Made by a program: the position numbers and the translations under genes. A stretch of 64,000 bases of DNA, taken from NCBI RefSeq assembly GCF_042650125.1, contig NZ_JBHSAP010000007.1:620001-684000 (forward strand). The letters are read 5' to 3'. The notes beneath the pieces were generated by a model, which saw only the letters and a program-made list of their open reading frames with translations, did no database searches and had not been told where the DNA came from. The first letter of the stretch is position 1. The number at the start of each line of letters is the position of its first letter. Of the stretch, positions 46,730-55,929 are shown piece after piece. The DNA is from Salinithrix halophila. GTDB lineage: Bacteria > Bacillota > Bacilli > Thermoactinomycetales > DSM-45169.

Positions 46730-48715
46730 TCAAAGGAGCCATCCCGCCGCTTGGTAGACCATCCAGGCGACAACCCAGGCGACGGCAAAGCTGTACCCCA
46801 CGGAAAACACCATCCATCCCCAAGAACCCGTTTCCTTTTTCAACACCACCACCGTAGACACACAGGGCGTATACAAGAGGACGAAAAAGAGAAAGGCCAG
46901 AGCGGAAGCAAACGTGAACGTACTGGGAAGTAAAGTGGCCAAGGTGCTGACTGAATCCCCTGCGCTGTATGCGACACCCATCGTTGCCACCACGACCTCT
47001 TTGGCCAGAAACCCGGTTAGGAGGGAAACTCCTGCTTGCCAGGAGTCGAAGCCCATCGGGGCGAAGAGTGGAGCGATAAAATCCCCTATAGAGGCGAGAA
47101 AACTTGCTTCCATCCGCACCTCTCCCTGCCATGAATAGTGACCGAGGAACCAGAGTAGAACCGACATGCCGAAAATAATGGTCCCCGCTTTTCGGACGAA
47201 TCCCTTGGATTTATCCCAGGTATGTAGGAGTAAGCTCTTCAGCATCGGTGCCCGGTAAGGGGGGATTTCCATGACAAATAGATCTTCCTCCGCCCGGATG
47301 AAACGATTAAGGACGAAAGCCGTACCAATCGCCATCAAAATGCCGGAAATATACAAGAGAAAAACGATCTCCGCCTGCCACTGGGAAAAGAAAGCAGCAA
47401 CGAAAAGCGCGTACACGGAAAGACGGGCCGAACAGGACATAAATGGAGAAATGAGGGCTGTCAAGAGACGGCTTTTCCGGTCTTCCAAGGTACGGGTCGC
47501 CATAATGGCGGGAACATTGCATCCGAAGCCGAGCACGAGCGGGATAAAGGCCTTCCCGTTCAGCCCTATCCCCCGCAGAAACCGGTCCATCAGCACCGCT
47601 GCCCGAGCCATATATCCGGAATCTTCGAGAAAGGAGAGGCACAGGAACAAGGTCGCAATCTGGGGGACGAAAACGAGCACGGCTCCCATACCCGCCAGGA
47701 TGCCGTCGGTCACCAGCTGCATGAACCAACGGGGGCTATCCATCGCTGACAAAGCTGACGCGAGCCCTCCCGATATGGGACCTGCGATCCATGCGTCCAA
47801 CCCATCGGAAAGTACAGTCCCCACCCAACTAAAAGTAATTTGAAAGATGAGATACATGAAGAGGAAGAATATCGGTAAGCCCAAAACGGGATGGAGCAGC
47901 CATCCGTCGATCCGACCACTCCAAGACCGATCTGCCCCTTCTCGGGTAACGGTCCCCTCCATCATCGCTTCCACCCAGGCATAGCGGGCTTCCCGAATTC
48001 GCGCGGGAGCCTCGAGAATGCCCGAACGGATCCTCTCCATCTCCAGGAGTCCCCTATTTTCAACACTTTCTTGGATCATGGCCGATACACTCTCGTTTCC
48101 TTCTAACCACATGAGAGCCAGCCAACGCAGATGGATCGACGACGGCCGTTTCATCTCCCGAAGGAAGGGTAACAGAGCCTCCACCCCATCTTCCACTTCT
48201 CCGGAGTACCGGATGGATGTCGGACCGGGGCGAATATCCTTTTCCATCCGCTCGAGCAGAGAGCTCTTTCCTTCCCCCCGCCGAGCCACCATCGGTACCA
48301 CAGGCACCCCCAGCTCTTGTTCCAGACGATTCTTGTTGATGCGAAAACCCCGGGTGTCAGCCACATCCATCATGTTGAGGGCGACGACCATGGGCAGCCC
48401 CATCTCCAGCAACTGAGCCGTGAAAAATAGGTTCCGCTCTAGGTTGGAAGCATCGATAATGTTCAGCAAAGCACTCGGTTGTTCTCCGAGAATGAAAGAC
48501 AGGGCGATTTTTTCCTCCAAGGATTGAGCGGAAAGACTATAAATGCCGGGAAGATCGACCATTTTCCATTCCCGGCTGCCCTTCACCCACCCTTCCTTTT
48601 TATCCACGGTCACACCGGCCCAATTGCCCACGTATTGCCGTGTGCCAGTCAAAATATTAAACAATGAGGTTTTACCCGCGTTCGGATTCCCCACGAGTGC
48701 GATCGTCTGATTCAT
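46730..48715 (-). CDS. feoB: Ferrous iron transport protein B
   Basis: FeoB imports Fe(II). The 661-residue protein has an N-terminal G-protein domain with G1 GNPNAGKTS (8-16), G3 DLPGIYSL and G4 NMMD, a helical GDI-like spacer, and a membrane domain with two Gate motifs (including VLVFVPQIATLFLCLSFLED and LGFGCNVPAIMATRTL). Length is normal. It follows feoA by 28 nt and is followed by the Cys-rich partner. Control is by the Fur box in front of feoA. Confidence 0.96.
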   Translation of the reverse strand: MNQTIALVGNPNAGKTSLFNILTGTRQYVGNWAGVTVDKKEGWVKGSREWKMVDLPGIYSLSAQSLEEKIALSFILGEQPSALLNIIDASNLERNLFFTAQLLEMGLPMVVALNMMDVADTRGFRINKNRLEQELGVPVVPMVARRGEGKSSLLERMEKDIRPGPTSIRYSGEVEDGVEALLPFLREMKRPSSIHLRWLALMWLEGNESVSAMIQESVENRGLLEMERIRSGILEAPARIREARYAWVEAMMEGTVTREGADRSWSGRIDGWLLHPVLGLPIFFLFMYLIFQITFSWVGTVLSDGLDAWIAGPISGGLASALSAMDSPRWFMQLVTDGILAGMGAVLVFVPQIATLFLCLSFLEDSGYMARAAVLMDRFLRGIGLNGKAFIPLVLGFGCNVPAIMATRTLEDRKSRLLTALISPFMSCSARLSVYALFVAAFFSQWQAEIVFLLYISGILMAIGTAFVLNRFIRAEEDLFVMEIPPYRAPMLKSLLLHTWDKSKGFVRKAGTIIFGMSVLLWFLGHYSWQGEVRMEASFLASIGDFIAPLFAPMGFDSWQAGVSLLTGFLAKEVVVATMGVAYSAGDSVSTLATLLPSTFTFASALAFLFFVLLYTPCVSTVVVLKKETGSWGWMVFSVGYSFAVAWVVAWMVYQAAGWLL

Positions 48716-48743
48716 TCCCTCTCCACATCCCCGATCAAGGAGT

Positions 48744-48968
48744 TCAGGATTCCGTGTCGATCCGGATTCCCTTTACATCGTTTTTACGAAATCCCATCTG
48801 GTATCCTCGAAAACGAAGAATGATCGGATCTCCCAATAAGGCCTTTCTTACCACTTCCACCTCGGTTCCAGGCGTCAAACCCAGATCGAGAACCCGATTG
48901 CGGAAGGTCTTCTTAACCCTCACATCCACAACACGCCCTCTTGTCCCCACTGCACATTCACTCAGCAT
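48744..48968 (-). CDS. feoA: Ferrous iron transport protein A
   Basis: FeoA is a small SH3-like cytosolic partner of FeoB. The 74-residue protein shows the typical VGTRGRVVDVRVKKTFRNRV, LDLGLTPGTEVEVVRKALLG and DPIILRFRGYQMGFRKNDV. The start MLSECAVG at 48968 has GGGGGG 10 nt upstream. An apparent longer start at 49019 would put the Fur box inside the coding region and is rejected. Confidence 0.92.
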   Translation of the reverse strand: MLSECAVGTRGRVVDVRVKKTFRNRVLDLGLTPGTEVEVVRKALLGDPIILRFRGYQMGFRKNDVKGIRIDTES

Positions 48969-48994
48969 CAAAGGACATCCCCCCAATTGCATAA

Positions 48995-49009
48995 TGATAA
49001 TCATTATCA
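48995..49009 (-). promoter_or_regulatory. Fur box (perfect 7-1-7)
   Basis: TGATAATCATTATCA is a perfect match to the 7-1-7 Fur inverted repeat. It lies directly downstream of the -10 box of the feoA promoter (49015-49043), so Fur with Fe(II) should block transcription start. Confidence 0.95.
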
Positions 49010-49014
49010 ACTTG

Positions 49015-49043
49015 ATCATACCCGAACTGGAAGATTTCGTCTA
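49015..49043 (-). promoter_or_regulatory. Promoter of feoA-feoB
   Basis: On the minus strand TAGACG (49038-49043) and TATGAT (49015-49020) are 17 bp apart, with the Fur box covering the start-site region. Confidence 0.65.
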
Positions 49044-49205
49044 GTTTTTTTCAATTTAACAGCTGATTGGGATCTCTGGATAGATCATCCGTTCTCGGGA
49101 GGAGTCTATAAGGTCATGTCGAATATGGGACATGAAATAGAAAAGGAGTGGTTTCTCCATGCACATCCTCCCCCTTCATCCACCTTGCTCCTGGGAGCTC
49201 CTCCG

Positions 49206-49850
49206 ATGATTTTATCCTTAACCATCGGCACGTTCCTTTCGGCTGCCGCTTATCTATGGCTGGCGATCTATCGGGAATCTCCGCGATGGAAGTATGCCTT
49301 AAAGCCAGGCACCATGCTGTGGATCCTCATCCTGGCAGCCACGGGTGCCTTGGAAAACCCCGGTGCCTATAGTTGGTGGATCCTCGTCGGCCTGCTCTTC
49401 TCCCTGGCGGGGGATGTCTTCCTCATGCTGCCTTCGGATCGCTTCGTGCAAGGGTTAGCTTCGTTTCTCATCGGCCACCTCTGTTATATCACGGGGATTG
49501 CTACCCTGCCTCCCGGTGTGCCGGATCCCCTTTCGATGATCATGCTCGGGCTGATGGCTGCCATCGCCGTGGTCTTTAGCCGTCTGCTGGGTCCCGGCGC
49601 CTCCCGTGAAGGAGGAAAAAATCTTCGCTTCGCCGTAACCGTTTACGTCTCCGTGATTTCGCTTATGGTTTGGTTTGCCTTAAAGACAGCCCAGCCCCTT
49701 CTCATCACCGGCGCCGTAATCTTCGCCGTCTCAGATGCCATCCTGGGGTGGAATCGGTTCCGCCGTTCGCTAGCTTGGGCTGACTACGGTGTGATGTCCA
49801 CCTACTTCACCGCCCAATGGTTTTTCGCCCTCAGTATTCACATGAGTTAA
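49206..49850 (+). CDS. Lysoplasmalogenase family membrane protein (YhhN/TMEM86)
   Basis: The 214-residue protein has about seven or eight hydrophobic segments and the YhhN-family motifs KPGTMLWILILAATGA, GLLFSLAGDVFLML with the conserved Ser/Asp, FLIGHLCYITG and AVSDAILGWNRFR. Relatives hydrolyse the vinyl-ether bond of lysoplasmalogens. The ATG at 49206 has GGGAGC 7 nt upstream; the longer open frame upstream crosses the feoA promoter. Substrate in this organism is unknown. Confidence 0.82.
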   Translation: MILSLTIGTFLSAAAYLWLAIYRESPRWKYALKPGTMLWILILAATGALENPGAYSWWILVGLLFSLAGDVFLMLPSDRFVQGLASFLIGHLCYITGIATLPPGVPDPLSMIMLGLMAAIAVVFSRLLGPGASREGGKNLRFAVTVYVSVISLMVWFALKTAQPLLITGAVIFAVSDAILGWNRFRRSLAWADYGVMSTYFTAQWFFALSIHMS

Positions 49851-49875
49851 AGGCAGAAGTCCTTCCTCTACTCAA

Positions 49876-49929
49876 ATAAAGAAAAGAGGGGCCCGGTTGA
49901 ATCCTCCGATTCATCCACCGTGCCCCTCC
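49876..49929 (-). terminator. Terminator of the metallopeptidase gene
   Basis: On the minus strand GAGGGGC and GCCCCTC, with inner TGAATC/GATTCA, form an interrupted stem followed by TTTTCTTTATTT. Confidence 0.7.
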
Positions 49930-49937
49930 ATGCTTCC

Positions 49938-51359
49938 CTACTGGTTATAGAATTTGTCCAGAATATACTCTTCCGCTTTCACCTTTTCTCCGTAAACGTT
50001 GGTGACCTGTTTGTTTTTCAGCCACTTCCGGATATCGCTGTTCTTGATTTTGGTCACATGGACCGAACTTGAACTGACCATACGAACAACGACTTTACCG
50101 GTATTGCGGTCAAAAGTGACGTGAAGATAAACGGGCGAGGACAGTTGTTTTTTCTTTACATACGATGCTAGGTCTTTTTGAATGATCCTTTTAACCTTTT
50201 GCTCCATGGTTCGGGCTTCTGCCGTTTCTTTTCCTTTGGCTGAAAAGAAAGTGCCGGACTTCTTGTTTAGGAATTCTTGGTACCAAAGAGCTGCTGGATC
50301 TTGCTTGAACCGCTTCTTAAATTCCCGCTCAAAGTTGTCCCCTTGCTTCATCGAGTAAAAGAAACGGATGGTACCCGGTGATTTCCGTTCCAAGAATTGA
50401 ATAAAGGCTGTCGCATCCTCGTACCCGCCTGTAAACGCATGTTTAAAAGGGTGTTCGACAATCTGCTTTCTGGACGGCAGTTTCGCTTGTGTAGCCCCGC
50501 CGTACCGTTTTGCATAGGTGAACATCGCATGATGGGATAACCCTTCATCCAGCCAGTGGGGCCAAACGGCAGGTTTATCATCCACCGGCATGTTCTTATC
50601 ACTCGCCAATAGATGGTGAATTTCATGAATAAGAATATCCCTTAATTTGTTTTCCGAATAACCCTTGGTTTTATGATAAGAAATTGCGATATAGTCATCC
50701 CATGCTTCTGCAACATTGTCCGCCTCCAAGCCTTCCCGAACAACCATATTGATTCGTTTGAGATGCATAGGGTTACCATATTTCTCGGCCATATCAGGCA
50801 GGATCTGAGTTTCTACGTATTGGATAGCGGATTGAAGGCGGGCCTTATACGTTGGCTGGATACGGATCGTCAGATTCGAAAAATCGGCAGCTAACTGGAT
50901 CTTTGGTGCCTTATTTTTACGAACAGCAGAAACGGTAAGCTCCAACGGGTCCCCTAAATCATGACCGTCTTCTTGGTAACCGATGACTGCATGGGCTCCT
51001 ACAGGAGAGCTTTCCATGACTTGCCGCGTATAAATCCATTTTTTGCTGCCTTGCTTGTGTAGGAAGGAGGTTTGGTATGATTTCGAATCGGATTGTCGTT
51101 TGACTGTCACGTTGCCAACATCGGTTCCCATACCAGAACTGTTGAGAATCAACTGGGACCAGACCGTTTTACAGGTTTGACTCCGGCGCAACTCCAGCTT
51201 GGAATTGCCAACCGTATGATGCTGTATCGTGACGGCATCCTTCGAACATCCGGTTTTTACAGGGTCTGTCCCGTCATAGGAGGCCGCTTCCGCTGTGTAC
51301 CCCGGCAATCCAGTGCACAATAATCCTATACTTAAAGTGACTGCGAATATTTTTCTCAC
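49938..51359 (-). CDS. Secreted DUF2690-like protein fused to a zincin metallopeptidase domain
   Basis: The protein (473 aa) has a signal peptide ending near YTAEA. Residues about 27-120 resemble DUF2690, a secreted domain best known from actinomycetes, with YDGTDPVKTGCSKDAV, LELRRSQTCKTVWSQ and paired Cys38/Cys63. The middle carries a gluzincin site: HEIHH at 245-249 and Glu272 in WLDEGLSHH. The C-terminal 110 residues are Lys-rich with a small alpha/beta region. The GTG start has GAGGTG upstream. It should be an exported zinc peptidase; its substrate is unknown. Confidence 0.75.
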   Translation of the reverse strand: MRKIFAVTLSIGLLCTGLPGYTAEAASYDGTDPVKTGCSKDAVTIQHHTVGNSKLELRRSQTCKTVWSQLILNSSGMGTDVGNVTVKRQSDSKSYQTSFLHKQGSKKWIYTRQVMESSPVGAHAVIGYQEDGHDLGDPLELTVSAVRKNKAPKIQLAADFSNLTIRIQPTYKARLQSAIQYVETQILPDMAEKYGNPMHLKRINMVVREGLEADNVAEAWDDYIAISYHKTKGYSENKLRDILIHEIHHLLASDKNMPVDDKPAVWPHWLDEGLSHHAMFTYAKRYGGATQAKLPSRKQIVEHPFKHAFTGGYEDATAFIQFLERKSPGTIRFFYSMKQGDNFEREFKKRFKQDPAALWYQEFLNKKSGTFFSAKGKETAEARTMEQKVKRIIQKDLASYVKKKQLSSPVYLHVTFDRNTGKVVVRMVSSSSVHVTKIKNSDIRKWLKNKQVTNVYGEKVKAEEYILDKFYNQ

Positions 51360-51441
51360 TATGACACACCTCTTTTCTCTTTTTATCATCTAAAATCATT
51401 ATACCAGTCTAATATTTAACAATCATGACATAACAATGAAA

Positions 51442-51465
51442 CAAACCTTACAAAAATGTAAGGTT
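51442..51465. repeat. Inverted repeat in the suf/metallopeptidase spacer
   Basis: AAACCTTACA and TGTAAGGTTT form a 10-bp stem with a 4-nt loop. It may be a backup terminator of the suf operon or an operator of the metallopeptidase gene. Confidence 0.6.
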
Positions 51466-51473
51466 TCAAAACA

Positions 51474-51502
51474 AAAAAACCCAGCCGTATGTGGCTGGGT
51501 TT
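51474..51502 (-). terminator. Intrinsic terminator of the suf operon
   Basis: On the minus strand AACCCAGCC/GGCTGGGTT close a 6-nt loop and run into TTTTTTT, 15 nt after the sufB stop. Confidence 0.9.
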
Positions 51503-51516
51503 GAAAATGGTACGGT

Positions 51517-52941
51517 TTAACCGATGGAGCCTTCCATCTCAAACTTGATGAGGCGGTTCATTTCAACCGCGTATTCCATCGGTAGTTCTTTGGTGAAGGG
51601 CTCAATGAAGCCCATCACGATCATCTGGGTCGCTTCTTCTTCGGAGAGGCCGCGGCTCATCAGGTAGAAGAGCTGCTCCTCAGACACCTTAGAAACCGTC
51701 GCTTCGTGTTCCAAGGTGATGTCATCGGTCTTGATCTCGTTGTAAGGGATCGTATCCGAGGTGGACTGATCATCCAGGATCAGCGTATCACACTCGATTT
51801 TGGCCTTAGAACCTGCTGCTTTCTTGCCAAAACTCTGCAGTCCTCGGTACGTCACTTTCCCACCCTGTTTGGAGATCGACTTGGAGACGATGGTGGAAGT
51901 GCAGTTGGGAGCCAAGGCCGTCACTTTGGCACCGGCATCTTGGTGTTGACCCTTACCGGCCACTGCGATGGAGAGGACGTCTGCTTTGGCGCCTTCTCCT
52001 TTCATGATCACGGCGGGGTACTTCATCGTCAGTTTCGACCCGATATTACCGTCCACCCATTCCATATGGGCTCCTTTTTCAGCGACAGCCCGTTTGGTAA
52101 CCAGATTGTAGACGTTGGGAGCCCAGTTCTGGATGGTGGTATAGCGGCACCGGGCATGATCTTTGACAATGATCTCCACAACGGCGCTGTGCAGCGAGTT
52201 CGTGCTGTAGATCGGCGCTGTACAACCTTCGACATAGTGGACGAAGGATTCTTCGTCAGCAATGATCAACGTCCGTTCAAACTGCCCCATGTTCTGGGAA
52301 TTAATTCGGAAGTATGCCTGCAACGGCACTTCGCATTTAACCCCCTTAGGGATGTAAATGAAGCTTCCGCCGCTCCAGACGGCACTGTTCAGGGCGGCGA
52401 ATTTGTTATCCGACGGGGGAACGATGGTGCCGAAATATTCCTTGACCAGTTCGGGGTATTCTTTGACTGCCGTATCGGTATCGCAGAAGATGACCCCTTG
52501 GTCTTCCAGCTCTTTTTGCATATTGTGGTAAACCACTTCTGATTCATACTGGGCAGAGACACCGGCCAAGAACTTCTGCTCGGCTTCTGGAATTCCGAGG
52601 CGATCGAAGGTGTGCTTGATCTCCTCCGGCACTTCATCCCAGCTGCGGCCTTGGCGCTCTGACGGTTTTACATAGTAAGTGATATCGTCAAAATTCAAAT
52701 CGTCCAGTTTACCAGGCAGGATAGAGAACCATTTGGAATTCTGGGAACTGGGCATCGGCATCTTGTAAAACTGTTCCAGGGATTTAAGACGGAAGTCCAG
52801 CATCCACTGGGGTTCTTCTTTCATACGGGAGATCTCTTCCACGATTTCACGGGTCAGTCCTCGTTTGGAACGAAAGACGGAGACGTCCTTATCGTGGAAG
52901 CCATATTGATAATCCGAGATTTCGGGCATTTGCTTCGCCAT
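51517..52941 (-). CDS. sufB: Fe-S cluster scaffold protein SufB
   Basis: SufB is the core scaffold on which the Fe-S cluster is built, working with SufC and SufD. The 474-residue protein has YVKPSERQGRSWDEVPEEIK, the SUF core with GGSFIYIPKGVKCEVPLQAY, CTAPIYSTNSLHSAVVEIIV and MSRGLSEEEATQMIVMGFIE. The ATG at 52941 follows GGAGGGATGTACC. It is the last gene of sufCDSUB, the usual Gram-positive order. Confidence 0.96.
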   Translation of the reverse strand: MAKQMPEISDYQYGFHDKDVSVFRSKRGLTREIVEEISRMKEEPQWMLDFRLKSLEQFYKMPMPSSQNSKWFSILPGKLDDLNFDDITYYVKPSERQGRSWDEVPEEIKHTFDRLGIPEAEQKFLAGVSAQYESEVVYHNMQKELEDQGVIFCDTDTAVKEYPELVKEYFGTIVPPSDNKFAALNSAVWSGGSFIYIPKGVKCEVPLQAYFRINSQNMGQFERTLIIADEESFVHYVEGCTAPIYSTNSLHSAVVEIIVKDHARCRYTTIQNWAPNVYNLVTKRAVAEKGAHMEWVDGNIGSKLTMKYPAVIMKGEGAKADVLSIAVAGKGQHQDAGAKVTALAPNCTSTIVSKSISKQGGKVTYRGLQSFGKKAAGSKAKIECDTLILDDQSTSDTIPYNEIKTDDITLEHEATVSKVSEEQLFYLMSRGLSEEEATQMIVMGFIEPFTKELPMEYAVEMNRLIKFEMEGSIG

Positions 52942-52966
52942 GGTACATCCCTCCTTCAGGGTGGAA

Positions 52967-53404
52967 TCAACGGTCGTCCGTTGGTCCCTTGGCGCCTTTC
53001 TCCAGAGCCTTCCATGCAAGGGTGGCACATTTAATCCGTGCGGGAAACTTGGCTACCCCTTGCAGGGCTTCAATATCTTCAAGGGGAAACTCCTCGGTAT
53101 CCACGTCCTCCCCTTGCATCATGCGGGAAAAGAGATCCACGAGTTGCAAGGCCTGATCCACGGACAATCCTTTGACCGCCTCCGTCATCATCGAGGCGGA
53201 TGCCAAACTAATGGAACAACCTTCACCCAAAAATTTGGCTTCTTTAATTGTATCATCCTTTACGCGCATCTGCACAGAGATCCGGTCTCCGCAGGTCGGA
53301 TTGTTCAGATCGACGGTGACAGCACCATCCTCAATCCGGCCGCGGTTCCGGGGTTGTTGGTAATGGTCCATAATAACGCGCCGGTACAGATCATCTAAAG
53401 ACAT
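52967..53404 (-). CDS. sufU: Fe-S cluster assembly sulfur-transfer protein SufU
   Basis: SufU accepts persulfide sulfur from SufS. The 145-residue protein has the zinc site Cys38 and Asp40 (NPTCGDR), Cys63 (GEGCSIS) and Cys126 (KCATLAW), and the N-terminal LYRRVIMDHYQQPRNRG. The ATG at 53404 lies inside the end of sufS with AAGGAG 10 nt upstream, a 14-nt overlap. A longer upstream reading inside sufS is rejected. Confidence 0.96.
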   Translation of the reverse strand: MSLDDLYRRVIMDHYQQPRNRGRIEDGAVTVDLNNPTCGDRISVQMRVKDDTIKEAKFLGEGCSISLASASMMTEAVKGLSVDQALQLVDLFSRMMQGEDVDTEEFPLEDIEALQGVAKFPARIKCATLAWKALEKGAKGPTDDR

Positions 53405-54611
53405 TGCCAAAATACTCCTTCGTCTTTTGTAACCCCTGAACCAAGCGATCGACATCGGCTTCATCATTGTACAGATAGAAGCTTGCCCGTGCGGTGGCAG
53501 TGACATCCAACCACCTCATCAGGGGCTGGCAGCAATGGTGGCCAGCCCGGACGGCAATTCCATCAGCATCCAGTACCGTCGCCACATCGTGGGGATGGAC
53601 CGTGTCGATATTGAAAGTGACGAGGCCGGTCCGGTTCTCCCGGGGTCCGTAGATCGTGACGCCCTCCAATTCATCCAGGCGTTCCAGAGCGTAGGCCGCT
53701 AAACGGCGGTCGTGGGCATCCACTTCCTCCATACCCACTGCCTCTAGATAATCGATGGCCGCTCCCAGTCCGACAGCACCAGCGATGATTGGGGTTCCCC
53801 CCTCGAACTTCCAAGGAAGTTCCTTCCAATTTGATTCGTAGAGATCGACGGTGTCAATCATTTCGCCACCAAATTCGATGGGTTCCATAGCCTCCAGGAG
53901 CGACTCTTTGCCATAAAGGACGCCGATCCCCGTCGGTCCCATCATCTTGTGTGCGGAGAAAGCAAAGAAATCGCAGTCGAGATCCCGTACATCCACTTTC
54001 ATATGGGGAGCACTCTGGGCCCCGTCTACGACGATGACGCCGCCTTGGGCATGGACCACCTCCGCCAATTCCTTGATCGGAAAGACCGTTCCGAGAACGT
54101 TGGAAACCTGGGCGATGGCCACCACTTTGGTCTGCTTGGTGATCGCCACTTTCGCCTTCTCTAAGTTCAGGGTTCCATCCGGCTCCAAATCAAAGTATTT
54201 CAACGCAGCACCTGTGGCTTTGGCAGCCTGTTGCCACGGAATTAGATTGCTGTGATGCTCCGAGGGGGAAATCAGGATTTCATCCCCCTCAGTCAGCTTA
54301 GACCGGGCATAGCTGGAAGCGACAAGATTGAGGGCAGTAGTGGTCCCTCGGGTAAAGACAATCTCCCGAGTCGAGTCAGCATGAATGAAGCGGCGGACTT
54401 TCTCACGGGCGCCCTCGTAGGCGTCTGTCGCCTTGGAACCCAAGGTGTGTACACCACGGTGAACATTGGAATTGATCTCTTTATAATAGCTTTCCACCGC
54501 CTCGATCACCTGAATCGGCTTTTGGGAGGTGGCAGAACTGTCAAGATATACAAGCGGATTCCCGTTTACTTCCTGATCGAGGATCGGAAAATCCTTGGCA
54601 TAACGGTTCAT
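53391..54611 (-). CDS. sufS: Cysteine desulfurase SufS
   Basis: This PLP enzyme takes sulfur from cysteine for Fe-S clusters. The 406-residue protein has NSNVHRGVHTLGSKATDAYE, the PLP lysine Lys222 in FSAHKMMGPTGIGVLYG, and the catalytic Cys360 in RAGHHCCQPLM, where the usual Ala after the Cys is a second Cys. It overlaps sufD by 4 nt and sufU by 14 nt. Confidence 0.96.
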   Translation of the reverse strand: MNRYAKDFPILDQEVNGNPLVYLDSSATSQKPIQVIEAVESYYKEINSNVHRGVHTLGSKATDAYEGAREKVRRFIHADSTREIVFTRGTTTALNLVASSYARSKLTEGDEILISPSEHHSNLIPWQQAAKATGAALKYFDLEPDGTLNLEKAKVAITKQTKVVAIAQVSNVLGTVFPIKELAEVVHAQGGVIVVDGAQSAPHMKVDVRDLDCDFFAFSAHKMMGPTGIGVLYGKESLLEAMEPIEFGGEMIDTVDLYESNWKELPWKFEGGTPIIAGAVGLGAAIDYLEAVGMEEVDAHDRRLAAYALERLDELEGVTIYGPRENRTGLVTFNIDTVHPHDVATVLDADGIAVRAGHHCCQPLMRWLDVTATARASFYLYNDEADVDRLVQGLQKTKEYFGNVFR

Positions 54612-55912
54612 GATCCCAGCTTCCTCTCAATGACACCGACAAGCCGGTCACGGAGTGAATCAAAGGGGATCGTATCCAATACTGGGCCAACAAACCCGAA
54701 GATGACCAGCCGTTCCGCTTCCCGCCGGGTCAGCCCACGAGACATCAGGTAGAACATCTGGATGGGGTCGATTTTGCCGACACTGGCCGCATGACCCGCC
54801 TGAACATCGTTTTCGTCGATCAGGAGAATCGGATTGGCATCGCCCCGCGCCTGCTCACTCAGCATAAGGACTTTTTCCGCTTGCACGCCATTGGCTTTGG
54901 TAGCACCCTTCTCGATCTTAGTTACCCCGTTCAAGATCGTCTGAGCGGAATCCAGCATCACCCCGCGGGCGACGATGTCGCTCTCGGTATGGGTCCCCCA
55001 GTGGCGGACCGTAGAAGTAATGTTGGAACGTTGCTCCCCTGAACCGACGGTAATCGATTTGATCTGGGCGTTGGAACCGGCTCCCTTCATGTGGGTCGTG
55101 TTGTCGGAGATGGTACGACCTGCGTTCAAGTCACCCACGATCCACTCCAGATGGGCATCTCGGCCCACTATGGTCCGGCGATAAGCCGATTCCGTCGTTT
55201 CTTTGCCCTGGGTATGCAGCGTGGCGATCCGGAGACGAGCGTTATCCCCGACAAACACTTCTACCGCCCCATTGATGACGGCATCACTGTCTTCCTCGGA
55301 ACCGTAGTTAGCGATGATATTGACATCACTGCCTCTTTCCACAACGGCCAGAAGATGCGGGAAAGTGCCGATTCCTTTACCGGCCGCCCAGAAAAGAATC
55401 TGGAAGGGAAGTTTCACTTGTACGTTTTTCGGTACATAGAGGAAAAGTCCTCCGCTGAAAAGTGCAGTGTGAAGGGCGGTAAGCTTATGTTCTTCGGGAT
55501 TTACCGCCTCTGTGAGAAAATACTTTTGCAACAAGTCACCGTGTTCACGGGCAGCCGTAGCCAGATCCGTAAAGATGACCCCTTGTTCCTTTAAAGAATC
55601 GGCCAGTTGGCTGAACACGGGGCTGGAATTTTTCTGGACAAAAACATTGTCATCCTTCTCGACAGAAATAAACTGCCGGATCGTATCCGGAAGGGCATCG
55701 GCACTGGCGACGGCCTCTTCCGCTTTAAAAGGCTCAAATCCAGTGAAGTTCCACCGGTCGATGCGCGTCTTCTCCAGTTTGGGCAAATGAAGGTGGGAGA
55801 CGGCATCCGAAGCGGCCAAACGCTTCTGAAGCAACCATTCGGGTTCTTGGAAAGACTGGGAAAGTTGGGTAACAGTTTGACGGTTAAAAAGTTGTTCGGT
55901 ATGGACGCTCAT
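54608..55912 (-). CDS. sufD: Fe-S cluster assembly protein SufD
   Basis: SufD pairs with SufB in the SufBC2D complex. The 434-residue protein contains FQEPEWLLQKRLAASDAV, ALHTALFSGGLFLYVPKNVQ and MSRGLTRREAERLVIFGFV. The ATG at 55912 has GGGGGAGGG upstream and is 17 nt after the sufC stop. An in-frame start seven codons earlier is less well placed. Confidence 0.95.
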   Translation of the reverse strand: MSVHTEQLFNRQTVTQLSQSFQEPEWLLQKRLAASDAVSHLHLPKLEKTRIDRWNFTGFEPFKAEEAVASADALPDTIRQFISVEKDDNVFVQKNSSPVFSQLADSLKEQGVIFTDLATAAREHGDLLQKYFLTEAVNPEEHKLTALHTALFSGGLFLYVPKNVQVKLPFQILFWAAGKGIGTFPHLLAVVERGSDVNIIANYGSEEDSDAVINGAVEVFVGDNARLRIATLHTQGKETTESAYRRTIVGRDAHLEWIVGDLNAGRTISDNTTHMKGAGSNAQIKSITVGSGEQRSNITSTVRHWGTHTESDIVARGVMLDSAQTILNGVTKIEKGATKANGVQAEKVLMLSEQARGDANPILLIDENDVQAGHAASVGKIDPIQMFYLMSRGLTRREAERLVIFGFVGPVLDTIPFDSLRDRLVGVIERKLGS

Positions 55913-55929
55913 ATCGGACCCTCCCCCGC

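Noticed and set aside
48987..49205. N-terminal extension of the lysoplasmalogenase-like protein
   Set aside because: It would run through the feoA promoter and Fur box, is polar, and the ATG at 49206 has its own ribosome site and gives the usual family length.
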